Origin: Comamonadaceae bacterium OH2545_COT-014
GTDB lineage: Bacteria > Pseudomonadota > Gammaproteobacteria > Burkholderiales > Burkholderiaceae_C
DNA length: 64,000 nucleotides
Direction of reading: 5' to 3'
NCBI GenBank assembly: GCA_003859965.1
Contig: RQYR01000003.1
Coordinates: forward strand, 168,391 to 232,390
Shown: in pieces, positions 33,507 to 42,064 of the stretch
Position numbering within the stretch: position 1 is the first letter of the stretch
Layout: every line of letters begins with the position of its first letter
Notes under the pieces: generated by a model
Databases searched by the model: none
What the model saw: only the letters and a program-made list of their open reading frames with translations
Told to the model about the DNA's origin: nothing
Translations under genes and position numbers: made by a program

Positions 33507-33860
33507 TTACTTGGGCGGGTCGGTCAACAGGCAGGCATGAACCACCTGCAGATCGTTGTCGCGCGCAAAGTTCATCACGAAGTCCCAGGCCATGGGTTCA
33601 TGGTCACGCAAGGCCGTGTGAACCACCACGCACTTGACGCCATCCATGGCCGTGGGCACGCACCACGGCGAGTAGCGCAGATGCGCCCCGGCCCGCGCCG
33701 CGCTGCCTGCCGGGCGGAACTGGCTCATCACCCCGGCCAGCCGCTCCGCCCAGTCACTCGGGCGAAAAACACGGCCCGTACTCGTGATGCCCTGAATGAA
33801 AACTTGGCTGCTGGAAGAGGTATTGGCCATGGCGTGCGCATTGGGTGTGGTAACGGGCAT
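33507..33860 (-). CDS. DUF3579 domain protein
   Basis: A 117-residue protein of the DUF3579 family, confined mostly to Burkholderiales and relatives. The body reads QVFIQGITSTGRVFRPSDWAERLAG (about 18-42), YSPWCVPTAMDGVKCVVV and DFVMNFARDNDLQVVHACLL. No function is known. In related genomes this gene lies next to argD/argF as here. ATG at 33860 or 33830 are both possible; neither has a strong ribosome site. Confidence 0.85.
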   Translation of the reverse strand: MPVTTPNAHAMANTSSSSQVFIQGITSTGRVFRPSDWAERLAGVMSQFRPAGSAARAGAHLRYSPWCVPTAMDGVKCVVVHTALRDHEPMAWDFVMNFARDNDLQVVHACLLTDPPK

Positions 33861-34199
33861 GTGCCGCAGCAGCGCCTGCCCTTCTTGCGCCATGCCGTGC
33901 CACACAGAGAGGGGCCGATTTTACTCTTGTATAAGACTGGCTGCCGGGCTCTGCCCGCCGCCAGCCGTGCGAAAAGGCGCAATGGCGCCGGGGCTGTTCA
34001 TCCATGCCGCCCGCGTGCATGGCCACATGCTTTTGCCGCTTGATTGCCCATTTCCAGCACCTTCCAGCGCCTGACCACCTTGTGCCAGGGCGGCCCGCGA
34101 GCCCGAACGACACCCCAGCGGAGTGAACTGGCCCTAGAATTCCCGCCCACGGGCCGCGCGCATCGCCGGCCCGGTTCTTTTTTGTGAAGGAGCTTTTCC
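33861..34199. other. Intergenic region upstream of argD
   Basis: No gene is supported. It contains a -10-like TAGAAT (34135-34140) and a terminator-like hairpin just before argD (34151-34183). The rest is GC-rich without recognisable repeats. Confidence 0.5.
34151..34183 (+). promoter_or_regulatory. Terminator-like hairpin in the argD leader
   Basis: A 6-bp GC stem (GGGCCG/CGGCCC) followed by GGTTCTTTTTT, 16 bp before the argD ATG and just downstream of the TAGAAT -10 candidate. Such placement would suit attenuation. The short stem and the lack of a visible antiterminator keep this tentative. Confidence 0.35.
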
Positions 34200-35393
34200 A
34201 TGTCTGCCGCTGCTGCCGCCTCGCCGCACACCATGAACACCTACGCCCGCCTGCCGGTGGCGATGGAGCGAGGCCAGGGCTGCCGCGTGTGGGACACCGA
34301 GGGCCGCCGCTACCTGGACGCGCTGGGCGGCATCGCCGTCAACACCCTGGGCCACAACCACCCCAAGCTGGTGCCCGCGCTGCAGGAACAGGTGGCCAAG
34401 CTCATCCACTGCTCCAACTATTTTCACGTGCCCGACGCCGAGCGGCTGGCCGCCAAGCTGGTCGAACACTCGGGCATGACCAACGTCTTTTTCTGCAACA
34501 GCGGCCTGGAGGCCAACGAGGCCGCGCTGAAGCTGGCGCGCAAGTACGGCCACGACAAGGGCATCGCCCGCCCGCAGATCGTGGTGTACGAGAAAGCCTT
34601 CCACGGCCGCAGCATCGCCACGCTCAGCGCCACCGGCAACCCCAAGGTGCACAAAGGCTTCGAGCCGCTGGTGGAAGGCTTCATCCGCGTGCCGCTCAAT
34701 GACATTGAGGCGCTGAAAAAAGCCACCGAAGGCAACCCCGACGTGGTCGCCGTGTTCTTCGAAACCATCCAGGGCGAAGGCGGTGTGAACCCCGCCCGCG
34801 CTGACTATCTGAAAGCCGTGCGCCAGCTCTGCGACGAGCGCGACTGGCTGCTGATGATCGACGAGGTGCAGTGCGGCATGGGCCGCACCGGCAAGTGGTT
34901 CGCCCACCAGTGGGCCGGCATCGTGCCCGACGTGATGCCGCTGGCCAAGGGCCTGGGCTCGGGCGTGCCCATTGGCGCCGTCGTCGCCGGCCCCAAGGCC
35001 GCCCACATCTTCCAGCCCGGCAATCACGGCACCACCTTTGGCGGCAACCCGCTGGCCATGCGCGCCGGGGTGGAAACCATCCGCATCATGGAAGAAGACG
35101 GCCTGCTGGACAACGCCGCCAAGGTCGGCGCACACCTGAAAGCCGGGCTGGAAAAAGCGCTGGCGGGCCAAAGCGGCGTGCGGGAAGTGCGCGGCCAGGG
35201 CCTGATGATCGGCATCGAGCTGGCCAAGCCCTGCGGCGCGCTGGCGCAGCGCGCGCTGGAGGCGGGCCTGCTGATCTCCGTCACCGCCGAAAACGTGGTG
35301 CGCCTGGTGCCCCCGCTCATCCTCACCGAAGCCGAAGCCGACGAAATCGTGGCCACGCTGACGCCGCTGATCCAGGCCTTTTTGCAGGAGTAA
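34200..35393 (+). CDS. argD: Acetylornithine aminotransferase
   Basis: A 397-residue class III PLP-dependent aminotransferase that converts N-acetylglutamate semialdehyde to N-acetylornithine in arginine synthesis. VFFCNSGLEANEAALKLAR (about 97-115) binds the cofactor phosphate, LLMIDEVQCGMGRTGKWFAH contains the PLP-contacting Asp, and the Schiff-base Lys is in LAKGLGSGVPIGAVV (about residue 245). GAAGGAG precedes the start. The argF gene begins 6 bp after its stop, so they form an operon. Confidence 0.94.
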   Translation: MSAAAAASPHTMNTYARLPVAMERGQGCRVWDTEGRRYLDALGGIAVNTLGHNHPKLVPALQEQVAKLIHCSNYFHVPDAERLAAKLVEHSGMTNVFFCNSGLEANEAALKLARKYGHDKGIARPQIVVYEKAFHGRSIATLSATGNPKVHKGFEPLVEGFIRVPLNDIEALKKATEGNPDVVAVFFETIQGEGGVNPARADYLKAVRQLCDERDWLLMIDEVQCGMGRTGKWFAHQWAGIVPDVMPLAKGLGSGVPIGAVVAGPKAAHIFQPGNHGTTFGGNPLAMRAGVETIRIMEEDGLLDNAAKVGAHLKAGLEKALAGQSGVREVRGQGLMIGIELAKPCGALAQRALEAGLLISVTAENVVRLVPPLILTEAEADEIVATLTPLIQAFLQE

Positions 35394-35399
35394 GCCCGC

Positions 35400-36332
35400 A
35401 TGACCGCCCCCGCCATCCGGCACTATTTGCAGTTTTCCGACTTCAGCGCAGACGAATACGCCTACCTGTTCGAGCGCGCCGCGCTCATCAAGCGCAAGTT
35501 CAAGACCTACGACAAGCACCACACGCTGAGCGACCGCACGCTGGCCATGATCTTCGAGAAAGCCAGCACGCGCACCCGCGTCAGCTTCGAGGCCGGCATG
35601 TACCAGCTCGGCGGCAGCGTGGTGCACCTGACCACGGGCGACAGCCAGCTGGGCCGCAGCGAACCCATCGAGGACACCGCCCGCGTCATCAGCCGCATGG
35701 TCGATCTGGTGATGATCCGCACTTTCGAGCAGGCGCGCATCCAGCGCTTTGCCGAGCACTCTCGCGTGCCCGTTATCAACGGCCTGACCAACGAATACCA
35801 CCCCTGCCAGATCCTGGCCGACATCTTCACCTTCATCGAGCACCGCGGCTCCATCCAGGGCAAGACCGTGGCCTGGATCGGCGACGGCAACAACATGGCC
35901 AACACCTGGGCGCAGGCCGCCGCGCTGCTGGGCTTCACGCTGCGCGTGAGCACCCCGCGCGGTTACGAAGTGGACGCTGGCCTGGCCACGCTGGAAGGCG
36001 CCAGCGCCAAGGGCTGGCAGAACTTCGCCAACCCGCTGCAAGCCTGCGAAGGGGCCGACCTGGTCACCACCGACGTGTGGACCAGCATGGGCTACGAAGC
36101 TGAGAACGAAGCGCGCAAGAAAGCCTTCGCCAACTGGTGCGTCGATGCCGAGATGATGGCTGCCGCCCGGCCCGACGCCCTGTTCATGCACTGCCTGCCC
36201 GCGCACCGCGGCGAGGAAGTGACGGCCGAGGTCATCGACGGCCCGCAGTCCGTGGTCTGGGACGAGGCCGAAAACCGCATGCACGTGCAAAAGGCGCTGA
36301 TGGAATACCTGCTGCTGGGCCGCCAGGGCTGA
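35400..36332 (+). CDS. argF: Ornithine carbamoyltransferase
   Basis: A 310-residue carbamoyltransferase, making citrulline from ornithine and carbamoyl phosphate. The carbamoyl phosphate site SxRTR is seen as ASTRTRVSFE (about 57-66), with HPCQ (HPCQILAD) and the ornithine-side FMHCLPAHRGEEV (about 262-274). Length fits the anabolic enzyme. It follows argD after 6 bp. The next arginine gene, argG, is not in the window. Confidence 0.96.
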   Translation: MTAPAIRHYLQFSDFSADEYAYLFERAALIKRKFKTYDKHHTLSDRTLAMIFEKASTRTRVSFEAGMYQLGGSVVHLTTGDSQLGRSEPIEDTARVISRMVDLVMIRTFEQARIQRFAEHSRVPVINGLTNEYHPCQILADIFTFIEHRGSIQGKTVAWIGDGNNMANTWAQAAALLGFTLRVSTPRGYEVDAGLATLEGASAKGWQNFANPLQACEGADLVTTDVWTSMGYEAENEARKKAFANWCVDAEMMAAARPDALFMHCLPAHRGEEVTAEVIDGPQSVVWDEAENRMHVQKALMEYLLLGRQG

Positions 36333-36646
36333 AACCCGCCCAGCTATCCAGCCCCGCCTTTCTCCGTCTGCCCGCTTCGCCGGGGAGCGCAACGCTCCCC
36401 CAAGTGCGCCGGCCAGCGCGCAAGGGCCGGTCGCATCCGGGTGGCGCCACGCGCACAGCGCACGGCAGCCTACGCCAGCCGCGCCGGCCCGGTCAAACAC
36501 TCAGACCAACCAGGGCTTGCGCAGCCCGGTGGCGCGCCAAACCGCCCAGATCATTTTGGCTTTTGGGCAGAACCCATATGGTTTTTTAGCTACATATTTA
36601 GTAGCAAAATCACAGCTTGGCATCACCCCAGGCAGCCAGCGCGGCC
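36333..36646. other. Convergent intergenic region argF / moeA
   Basis: No gene is supported in 314 bp between the convergent ends of argF and moeA. The palindromic repeat core at 36589-36605 is the only clear element; it could act as a bidirectional terminator but has no adjacent long T-run on either strand. Confidence 0.5.
36570..36605. repeat. Interspersed palindromic repeat
   Basis: Contains the palindrome GCTACATATTTAGTAGC (36589-36605) preceded by ATGGTTTTTT, matching the GCTAY-N7-RTAGC family. Confidence 0.55.
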
Positions 36647-37975
36647 TCACATCACGCCGTCAAACATCATCACGCTCACGGCCTCGCCCGCCGCCACGTT
36701 GCCCTGCTCATGGGGCAAAACAATCAGCCCGTTGGCCTGCACCATGGACGACAGCATGCCCGAGCCCTGGTGGCCCGTGCTGCGCACCGTCAACCGCCCG
36801 TCGGCGTGCCGGGTCACAATGCCGCGCTGGTATTCCGTGCGGCCCGGTTTCTTGCGCAAGGCTTCTTCGCAACGCGCGCGCAAGCATGGCGGCGCAGCGT
36901 CATGGCGCGCGCCCATCATGCGCAGCAGCGCCGGGCGCACAAACACCAGGAAGGCGACCATGGCGGCCACCGGGTTGCCAGGCAAACCGAAAAGCAGCGT
37001 ACGTTCGCTCTCATTATCAGAGCAAACTTTCCTGTTCAAATCTGCCTGAATTGCGTTTTTCTCTTTCAGCAAGTAGCCGGCCGCCAAAGGCCGGCCCGGG
37101 CGCATGGCCACCCGCCAGAACGCCACGCGCCCCAGCTCGCCCATGATGGCCCGGGTATGGTCAGCATCGCCGCCGCTCACGCCACCGCTGGTGAGGACCA
37201 CATCCGCCTCGCGCGCGCCACGTTCGAAGGCCGCGCGCAGCAGGCTCGGTTCGTCACGCACCGCGCCCAGGTCAATCACGTCCACCCCCAGCCGCGCCAG
37301 CAAGCCATGCAGGGCAAAGCGGTTGCTGTCATACACCGCGCCCGCGCGCGGAGGCTCGCCAAGGCTCAGTATTTCGCTGCCCGTGGAAAAACAGGCCACG
37401 CGCAAACGGCGCGTCACGCACACTTCGGCCAGCCCCAGGCTGGCCAGCAACCCCAGGGCGGCGGGCGACAGGCGCTCGCCCTGCCGCAGCGCGGGCTGGC
37501 CCGCCATCAGGTCTTCGCCCTGCCGGCGGCGATGATCGCCAGACCGCACGGCATGGGCAGGAATGTGGATGCGGTCGCCTTCGTGCTGCACCAGCTCCTG
37601 CGGCACCACGGTGTCCAGCCCGGCTGGCATCACGGCGCCGGTCATGATGCGCACGCATTGGCCGCCCCCCACCTGGCCCGCCCATGGCGCGCCTGCCAGG
37701 GCCGTTCCGGCCACGTCCAGCGTCAGCGCCTGGTCGGGCTGCAGCAGGGCGCCGTCAAAGGCAAAACCGTCCATCGCCGCGTTGTCATGCGGCGGCACAC
37801 TGACCGGGGAAATCACGTCTTGCGCCAGCACGCGCCCCAGCGCTTGCATCAGCGGCACGCACTCGGCGCCCGACACAGGCTGCACCAGGGCGGCCAGAAA
37901 ATCATGCACCTGCGCCACGGTCATGTCTTGCGGAGCCTGGGTGAGAGCTGGGGTGAGATGGGAGGCGGAAGGCAT
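36647..37975 (-). CDS. moeA: Molybdopterin molybdotransferase MoeA
   Basis: A 442-residue enzyme that inserts molybdate into adenylylated molybdopterin. PPHDNAAMDGFAF (about 61-73), RIMTGAVMPAGLDTVV, ACFSTGSEI, VYDSNRFAL and the TSGGVSGGDADHTR loop (about 272-285) are characteristic, as is LLFGLPGNPVAAMVAF. Between MRPGRPLAAGYLLK and LLFGLPGNP an in-frame, AT-rich insertion of about 22 codons (EKNAIQ to NESERT) interrupts the usual short connection. The ATG at 37975 was preferred to the TTG at 37987. No other moa/moe genes are adjacent. Confidence 0.92.
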   Translation of the reverse strand: MPSASHLTPALTQAPQDMTVAQVHDFLAALVQPVSGAECVPLMQALGRVLAQDVISPVSVPPHDNAAMDGFAFDGALLQPDQALTLDVAGTALAGAPWAGQVGGGQCVRIMTGAVMPAGLDTVVPQELVQHEGDRIHIPAHAVRSGDHRRRQGEDLMAGQPALRQGERLSPAALGLLASLGLAEVCVTRRLRVACFSTGSEILSLGEPPRAGAVYDSNRFALHGLLARLGVDVIDLGAVRDEPSLLRAAFERGAREADVVLTSGGVSGGDADHTRAIMGELGRVAFWRVAMRPGRPLAAGYLLKEKNAIQADLNRKVCSDNESERTLLFGLPGNPVAAMVAFLVFVRPALLRMMGARHDAAPPCLRARCEEALRKKPGRTEYQRGIVTRHADGRLTVRSTGHQGSGMLSSMVQANGLIVLPHEQGNVAAGEAVSVMMFDGVM

Positions 37976-38366
37976 GGCGTCAGTCAAGGCAGGAAGTGGA
38001 GAAGGCTACCGCCCCCGATCATGCCAGCCAAGTGAAAGCGTGCGCCGCCATTTCTGGCAAAGAGTAGGCGATATGGGCGGCTTGCCTGACGAAACTTGCC
38101 CCGAACAGGCCTTTGGAGATGGCTCGACAAGGACGGCACGGCCGGGACGTGAGGCGTCAAGCGCCAACTGTCATGGCAGCTTCAGCCACCACCTGCTGGC
38201 TCCATCTGCTGGCACCACCAAGCGACAGCAGCGAACCGGGAGCCAGCTGGCTGGTTTTGTTCTTCGCTTGGTTGGTTTTGGCGCCCCAAGGCTCTCTATC
38301 TGGCTGGCAAAAAAGACAAATTAAAAGGGCCTGGATTGCTCCAAGCCCTTGATTGATAAAAAACGG
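37976..38366. other. Intergenic region upstream of moeA, downstream of tRNA-Val
   Basis: About 390 bp with no supported gene. Short plus-strand frames lack ribosome sites and family resemblance. The right part holds the terminator at 38325-38350; the left part should carry the moeA promoter, which is not obvious. Confidence 0.45.
38325..38350 (-). terminator. Intrinsic terminator downstream of hupB and tRNA-Val
   Basis: On the minus strand: stem AAGGGC and TGGA against TCCA and GCCCTT, with a single mismatch, loop GCAA, followed by TTAATTTG and then a T-run. It lies about 17 bp past the tRNA-Val 3' end. Confidence 0.75.
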
Positions 38367-38442
38367 TGGTGGGTGCTGACGGGGTCGAACCGCCGACCTA
38401 CGCCTTGTAAGGGCGCCGCTCTACCAACTGAGCTAAGCACCC
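38367..38442 (-). tRNA. tRNA-Val (UAC anticodon)
   Basis: A 76-nt tRNA on the minus strand with acceptor GGGTGCT/AGCACCC, discriminator A, encoded CCA, D-arm TAGCTCAGTTGGTAGAGC, anticodon loop CTTACAA (anticodon TAC) and T-arm GGCGGTTCGACCCCGTC. It lies 28 bp downstream of hupB and probably shares its transcript. Confidence 0.96.
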
Positions 38443-38470
38443 CACCGCTGAACTGAACCGGTCTCCCGGT

Positions 38471-38743
38471 TCAGTTCAGCGCATCCTTGAGCGCCTTGCC
38501 GGGGCGGAACTTCGGCACCTTGGCAGCCTTGATCTTGATCGTGGCCCCGGTGCGCGGGTTGCGGCCCGAACGGGCAGCGCGCTTGCCGACCGCGAACGTG
38601 CCAAAGCCTACCAGCGAAACGGTGCCGCCCTTGCGCAGCGTGGTCTTGACGGCGCCAATGGTGGCCTCCAAGGCGCGCGTGGCAGCGGCCTTGGAGATGT
38701 CAGCGTTCTTGGCGATGTGTTCGATCAGCTCGGTTTTGTTCAC
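38471..38743 (-). CDS. hupB: HU-family DNA-binding protein
   Basis: A 90-residue nucleoid protein that bends [23 protein letters not shown] opens the protein and [21 protein letters not shown] contains the start of the DNA-binding arm, ending with [23 protein letters not shown]. The start is GTG at 38743 (VNKTELIEH); the frame upstream has no family match. The tRNA-Val gene follows on the same strand, an order seen in many Burkholderiales. Confidence 0.95.
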   Translation of the reverse strand: MNKTELIEHIAKNADISKAAATRALEATIGAVKTTLRKGGTVSLVGFGTFAVGKRAARSGRNPRTGATIKIKAAKVPKFRPGKALKDALN

Positions 38744-38996
38744 AAGGGGCCCCTCGGTCAAAAAATTTCGGATATGCCCGCATCCGCTGCAAAGGCCCAA
38801 CCAGCCTTGGCCTCACGGCTGCGCGCGATGAAGGCGCTGCTTCAGCTTGCCGCCGCCTTGCCGGTGCGATGTGGCCCCAGCCTGGCGGCGAACGGTTAAC
38901 AGGCGCCGGATTCTAGACCCATTCGGAAGCCGTTGGCATGACCACCGGCAACCGACTCCCATGCTTGGGGGATGCATGCGGCCACACACACTGGCC

Positions 38997-39560
38997 TCAA
39001 CGCACCCGTGCACGGATTTCCGGCAAAGCTTTGCGCAGATAGTAAACCATGGACCACACGGTCAGCACCGCCGCCGCCCAAATGAGCAGCGTGCCCCACC
39101 AGCGCATGTCCAGGCCGAAGGCCTGGCCGTCGTAAAGCAACAGGGCAATGGCGACCATTTGCACGGCTGTTTTGAGCTTGCCGACCATGTGCACGGCCAC
39201 GCTGCGGCTGGCGCCGATCTGCGCCATCCATTCGCGCAGCGCGGAGATGGCGATCTCGCGCCCGATGATGATCAGGCCCACGAACACGTCGGCCCGCTGC
39301 AAATGCACCAGCACCAGCACGCAGGCGCAGACCAGGAATTTGTCGGCCACGGGGTCGAGAAAGGCGCCAAAGGCCGAGGTCTGGCCCAGCCGCCGCGCCA
39401 GAAAGCCGTCGAGCCAGTCCGTCCACGCAAAGAGGATGAACATGGCCGTGGCGATGAGGTTGCGGATCTCTGGCGCCAGCGGCAGGTAGAACACGCCCAC
39501 GATCAGCGGAATCGCGACGATGCGCGTCCAGGTCATGATGGTGGGAATGGTGAAGAACAT
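38997..39560 (-). CDS. pgsA: CDP-diacylglycerol-glycerol-3-phosphate 3-phosphatidyltransferase
   Basis: A 187-residue inner-membrane enzyme making phosphatidylglycerophosphate, first step to phosphatidylglycerol. The CDP-alcohol phosphotransferase motif DWLDGFLARRLGQTSAFGAF followed by LDPVADK (about 43-69) has all conserved Asp residues. Four to five hydrophobic helices are visible. The ATG at 39560 (MFFTIPTIMTW) is the family start. It lies downstream of uvrC on the same strand, as in many proteobacteria. Confidence 0.95.
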   Translation of the reverse strand: MFFTIPTIMTWTRIVAIPLIVGVFYLPLAPEIRNLIATAMFILFAWTDWLDGFLARRLGQTSAFGAFLDPVADKFLVCACVLVLVHLQRADVFVGLIIIGREIAISALREWMAQIGASRSVAVHMVGKLKTAVQMVAIALLLYDGQAFGLDMRWWGTLLIWAAAVLTVWSMVYYLRKALPEIRARVR

Positions 39561-39689
39561 GGCGCGCGATTGTGGCATGGCCCCGACGCCTGGCGCGCGG
39601 ATGCCGCAAGCTGTTTTGGGGCGGGCATCCACCACGCGCGGCCGGCCCCGGCAGCTGCCTGCCGGCCGGTTTTCAAACCAGCCACTACG

Positions 39690-39735
39690 GCCTGCCACAT
39701 GGGCCCAGAGTGCTATGGTTTTAATAACACTCACC
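39690..39735. repeat. Interspersed palindromic repeat
   Basis: GTGCTAT, six bases, AATAACAC: an imperfect palindrome of the GCTAY-N7-RTAGC type with the usual upstream GGGCCCAGAG, placed between uvrC and pgsA. Confidence 0.45.
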
Positions 39736-39781
39736 CGGGTCACGCCCGCATGGCCTACCACCCGGGCAGGCCCGCCGCGGC

Positions 39782-41836
39782 TCAATGCAGCGCGCGGTAA
39801 ATCTCCTCGGCCAGCGCGCGCGAGATGCCTTCCACGCTGGCCAGATCCTGCACGCTGGCGGCTTCCACGCCGCGCACGCCGCCAAAGCGTTGCAGCAGGC
39901 GGGCGCGCTTTTTGGGGCCGATGCCGGCAATGTCTTCCAGGCGGCTGCCGCCCACGCGTACCTTGGCGCGCGCGGCGCGCATGCCGGTGATGGCGAAGCG
40001 GTGCGCCTCGTCACGGATCTGCGCCACCAGCATGAGCGCGGCCGAGTCGCGGCCCAGATACACCTTCTCGCGCCCGTCGGCGAACACCAGCTCTTCCAGC
40101 CCCACCTTGCGGCCTTCGCCTTTTTCCACGCCGACGATGCGCGACAGGTCCAGGCCGAGCTGCGTGAACACCTCGCGCGCCACGGCCACCTGGCCTTTGC
40201 CGCCGTCGATCAGCACCAGGTCGGGCAGGCGCGCGCGCGCGGCCTCGGCTTCTTGCGGTTCGCTGGCGCGCAGCGCCTCGGCCAGCTTGCCGTAGCGGCG
40301 CGTGAGCGCCTGGCGCATGGCGGCGTAGTCGTCGCCGCCGGTGATGCCCTCGATCTTGAAGCGGCGGTATTCGCCGCCCTGCATGCGGTGGTGCTGAAAC
40401 ACCACGCAGCTGGCCTGGGTGGCCTCGCCCGCGGTGTGGCTGATGTCGAAGCATTCGATGCGCAGCGCGTCCAGGTCCTCGGGACGGTCGGCGGGCAGGG
40501 CCAGCGCTTCGGCCAGGGCGCGGGTGCGGGCCTGTTGCGAGCCTTCCTCGGCCAGCAGGCGGGCCAGTTGCAGGGCGGCGTTCTGTTCGGCCATTTCCAG
40601 CCACACGCGGCGCTGGCCGCGCGGGGCGTGGGTGGCGCTGATGCGGGTTTCCTCCTTGTCCGACAGCGCCTGCAGCAGTGTGCGCGAGACAGGCGCGCTG
40701 GTGATGAGCTGCGCGGGCGCGGGCACGCCCAGATAGTGCTGGGCGATGAAGGCGTCGAGCACCTGCGCTTCCACGGTGTCGAAGGCTTGCAGGCCGTTTT
40801 CCACGTCCTGCGCGCGCAGGGCACTGGCGTCCTCGATCTGGGTGGGCAAGTAGGCACGGTCGCCCAGGTGGCGGCCGCCGCGCACCATGGCCAGGTTGAC
40901 GCAGGCGCGCCCGCCCTGCACCTTGACGGCGAGGATGTCCACATCCGCCTCGCTGCCCACTTCCACCGCCTGCTGGTGCAGCACGCGCGACAGCGCCTCC
41001 ATTTGGTTGCGGATGGCCGCGGCCTGCTCAAACTCCAGCCGCTCGGCGTGGGCCATCATGCGCTGCTCCAGCGTTTGCAGCAGTGACTGCGTTTCGCCGC
41101 GCAGAAACTGCTCGGCGTGCGCCACGTCGGCGGCGTAGCCGGCGGCATCGATGGCGCGCACGCAGGGGCCGGAGCAGCGCTTGATCTGGTACAGCAGGCA
41201 GGGCCGCGTGCGGTTGGCGAACACCGTGTCCTCGCAGGTGCGCAGGCGGAACACTTTTTGCAGCAGCTGGATGGTTTCCTTCACCGCCCAGGCGCTGGGG
41301 TAGGGGCCGAAGTAGCGGTGGCGCCGGTCCACCGCGCCCCGGTAGTACTGCATGCGGGCGAAGTCTTCCGGCGCGGGCGGCTGGGGGCCGCCGTCCGCCT
41401 TGGTCGCGGTTGTGAATGTACGCGCCGCGCGGGCGGCGCCGGTGAGCTTGAGGTAGGGGTAGCTCTTGTCGTCGCGAAACAGGATGTTGTATTTGGGCGC
41501 GAGCTGCTTGATGAGGTTGTTTTCCAGAATCAGCGCCTCGGCCTCGGAGCGCACCACCGTGGTCTCCAGCCGCGCGATCTTGCCCACCATGTGGCCGATG
41601 CGCGTGCCGCCGTGGTTTTTCTGGAAGTAGCTTGAAACGCGCTTTTTCAGGTTGCGCGCCTTGCCCACGTACAGCACCTGGTCTTGCGCGTCGAAATAGC
41701 GGTACACGCCCGGCAATGCGGGCAGCGCGGCCACCTGGGCCAGCAGCCCGGGCGGGTGGGCCGGGCTGCGCCTTTCCCCGGCAGGGGCGGCATCAGCGGC
41801 AGGGGCGGCAGGGGCAGGCGGCGCAGGATCGCTCAT
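39782..41836 (-). CDS. uvrC: Excinuclease ABC subunit C
   Basis: A 684-residue nuclease subunit that cuts both sides of a lesion in nucleotide excision repair. The N-terminal GIY-YIG domain (about 32-110) has LPGVYRYFD and [22 protein letters not shown] motif follows (about 235-270), then the RNase H-like C-terminal nuclease domain with [14 protein letters not shown] and helix-hairpin-helix repeats ([38 protein letters not shown]). The Ala/Pro-rich first 30 residues are an extension. ATG at 41836 starts MSDPAPPAP. Confidence 0.96.
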   Translation of the reverse strand: MSDPAPPAPAAPAADAAPAGERRSPAHPPGLLAQVAALPALPGVYRYFDAQDQVLYVGKARNLKKRVSSYFQKNHGGTRIGHMVGKIARLETTVVRSEAEALILENNLIKQLAPKYNILFRDDKSYPYLKLTGAARAARTFTTATKADGGPQPPAPEDFARMQYYRGAVDRRHRYFGPYPSAWAVKETIQLLQKVFRLRTCEDTVFANRTRPCLLYQIKRCSGPCVRAIDAAGYAADVAHAEQFLRGETQSLLQTLEQRMMAHAERLEFEQAAAIRNQMEALSRVLHQQAVEVGSEADVDILAVKVQGGRACVNLAMVRGGRHLGDRAYLPTQIEDASALRAQDVENGLQAFDTVEAQVLDAFIAQHYLGVPAPAQLITSAPVSRTLLQALSDKEETRISATHAPRGQRRVWLEMAEQNAALQLARLLAEEGSQQARTRALAEALALPADRPEDLDALRIECFDISHTAGEATQASCVVFQHHRMQGGEYRRFKIEGITGGDDYAAMRQALTRRYGKLAEALRASEPQEAEAARARLPDLVLIDGGKGQVAVAREVFTQLGLDLSRIVGVEKGEGRKVGLEELVFADGREKVYLGRDSAALMLVAQIRDEAHRFAITGMRAARAKVRVGGSRLEDIAGIGPKKRARLLQRFGGVRGVEAASVQDLASVEGISRALAEEIYRALH

Positions 41837-42064
41837 GGCCTGCGAGTGTACGAAGCGCACAAAAAGAAAGGCACCCATAAGAAAGACACCCATGCACGCC
41901 AGCCAGCGCAGGCCAGCCGTGCATGCGGGCTCGCTACAAGGCCCGCCATGGGCGGGCCGCTACCATCAGCCGCCCAGCCCGCGCCTTTGCCGCGCCTGCC
42001 CCTTCGCCTGCCCCTTCGTTTTGGGCCTCGTTTTGTGTCCCTGTTCGTGCCCGCCCGCCCTGCC

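Noticed and set aside
34134..36500. 788-codon minus-strand frame
   Set aside because: Antisense to argD and argF, both certain genes; low-complexity Gly/Val/His composition.
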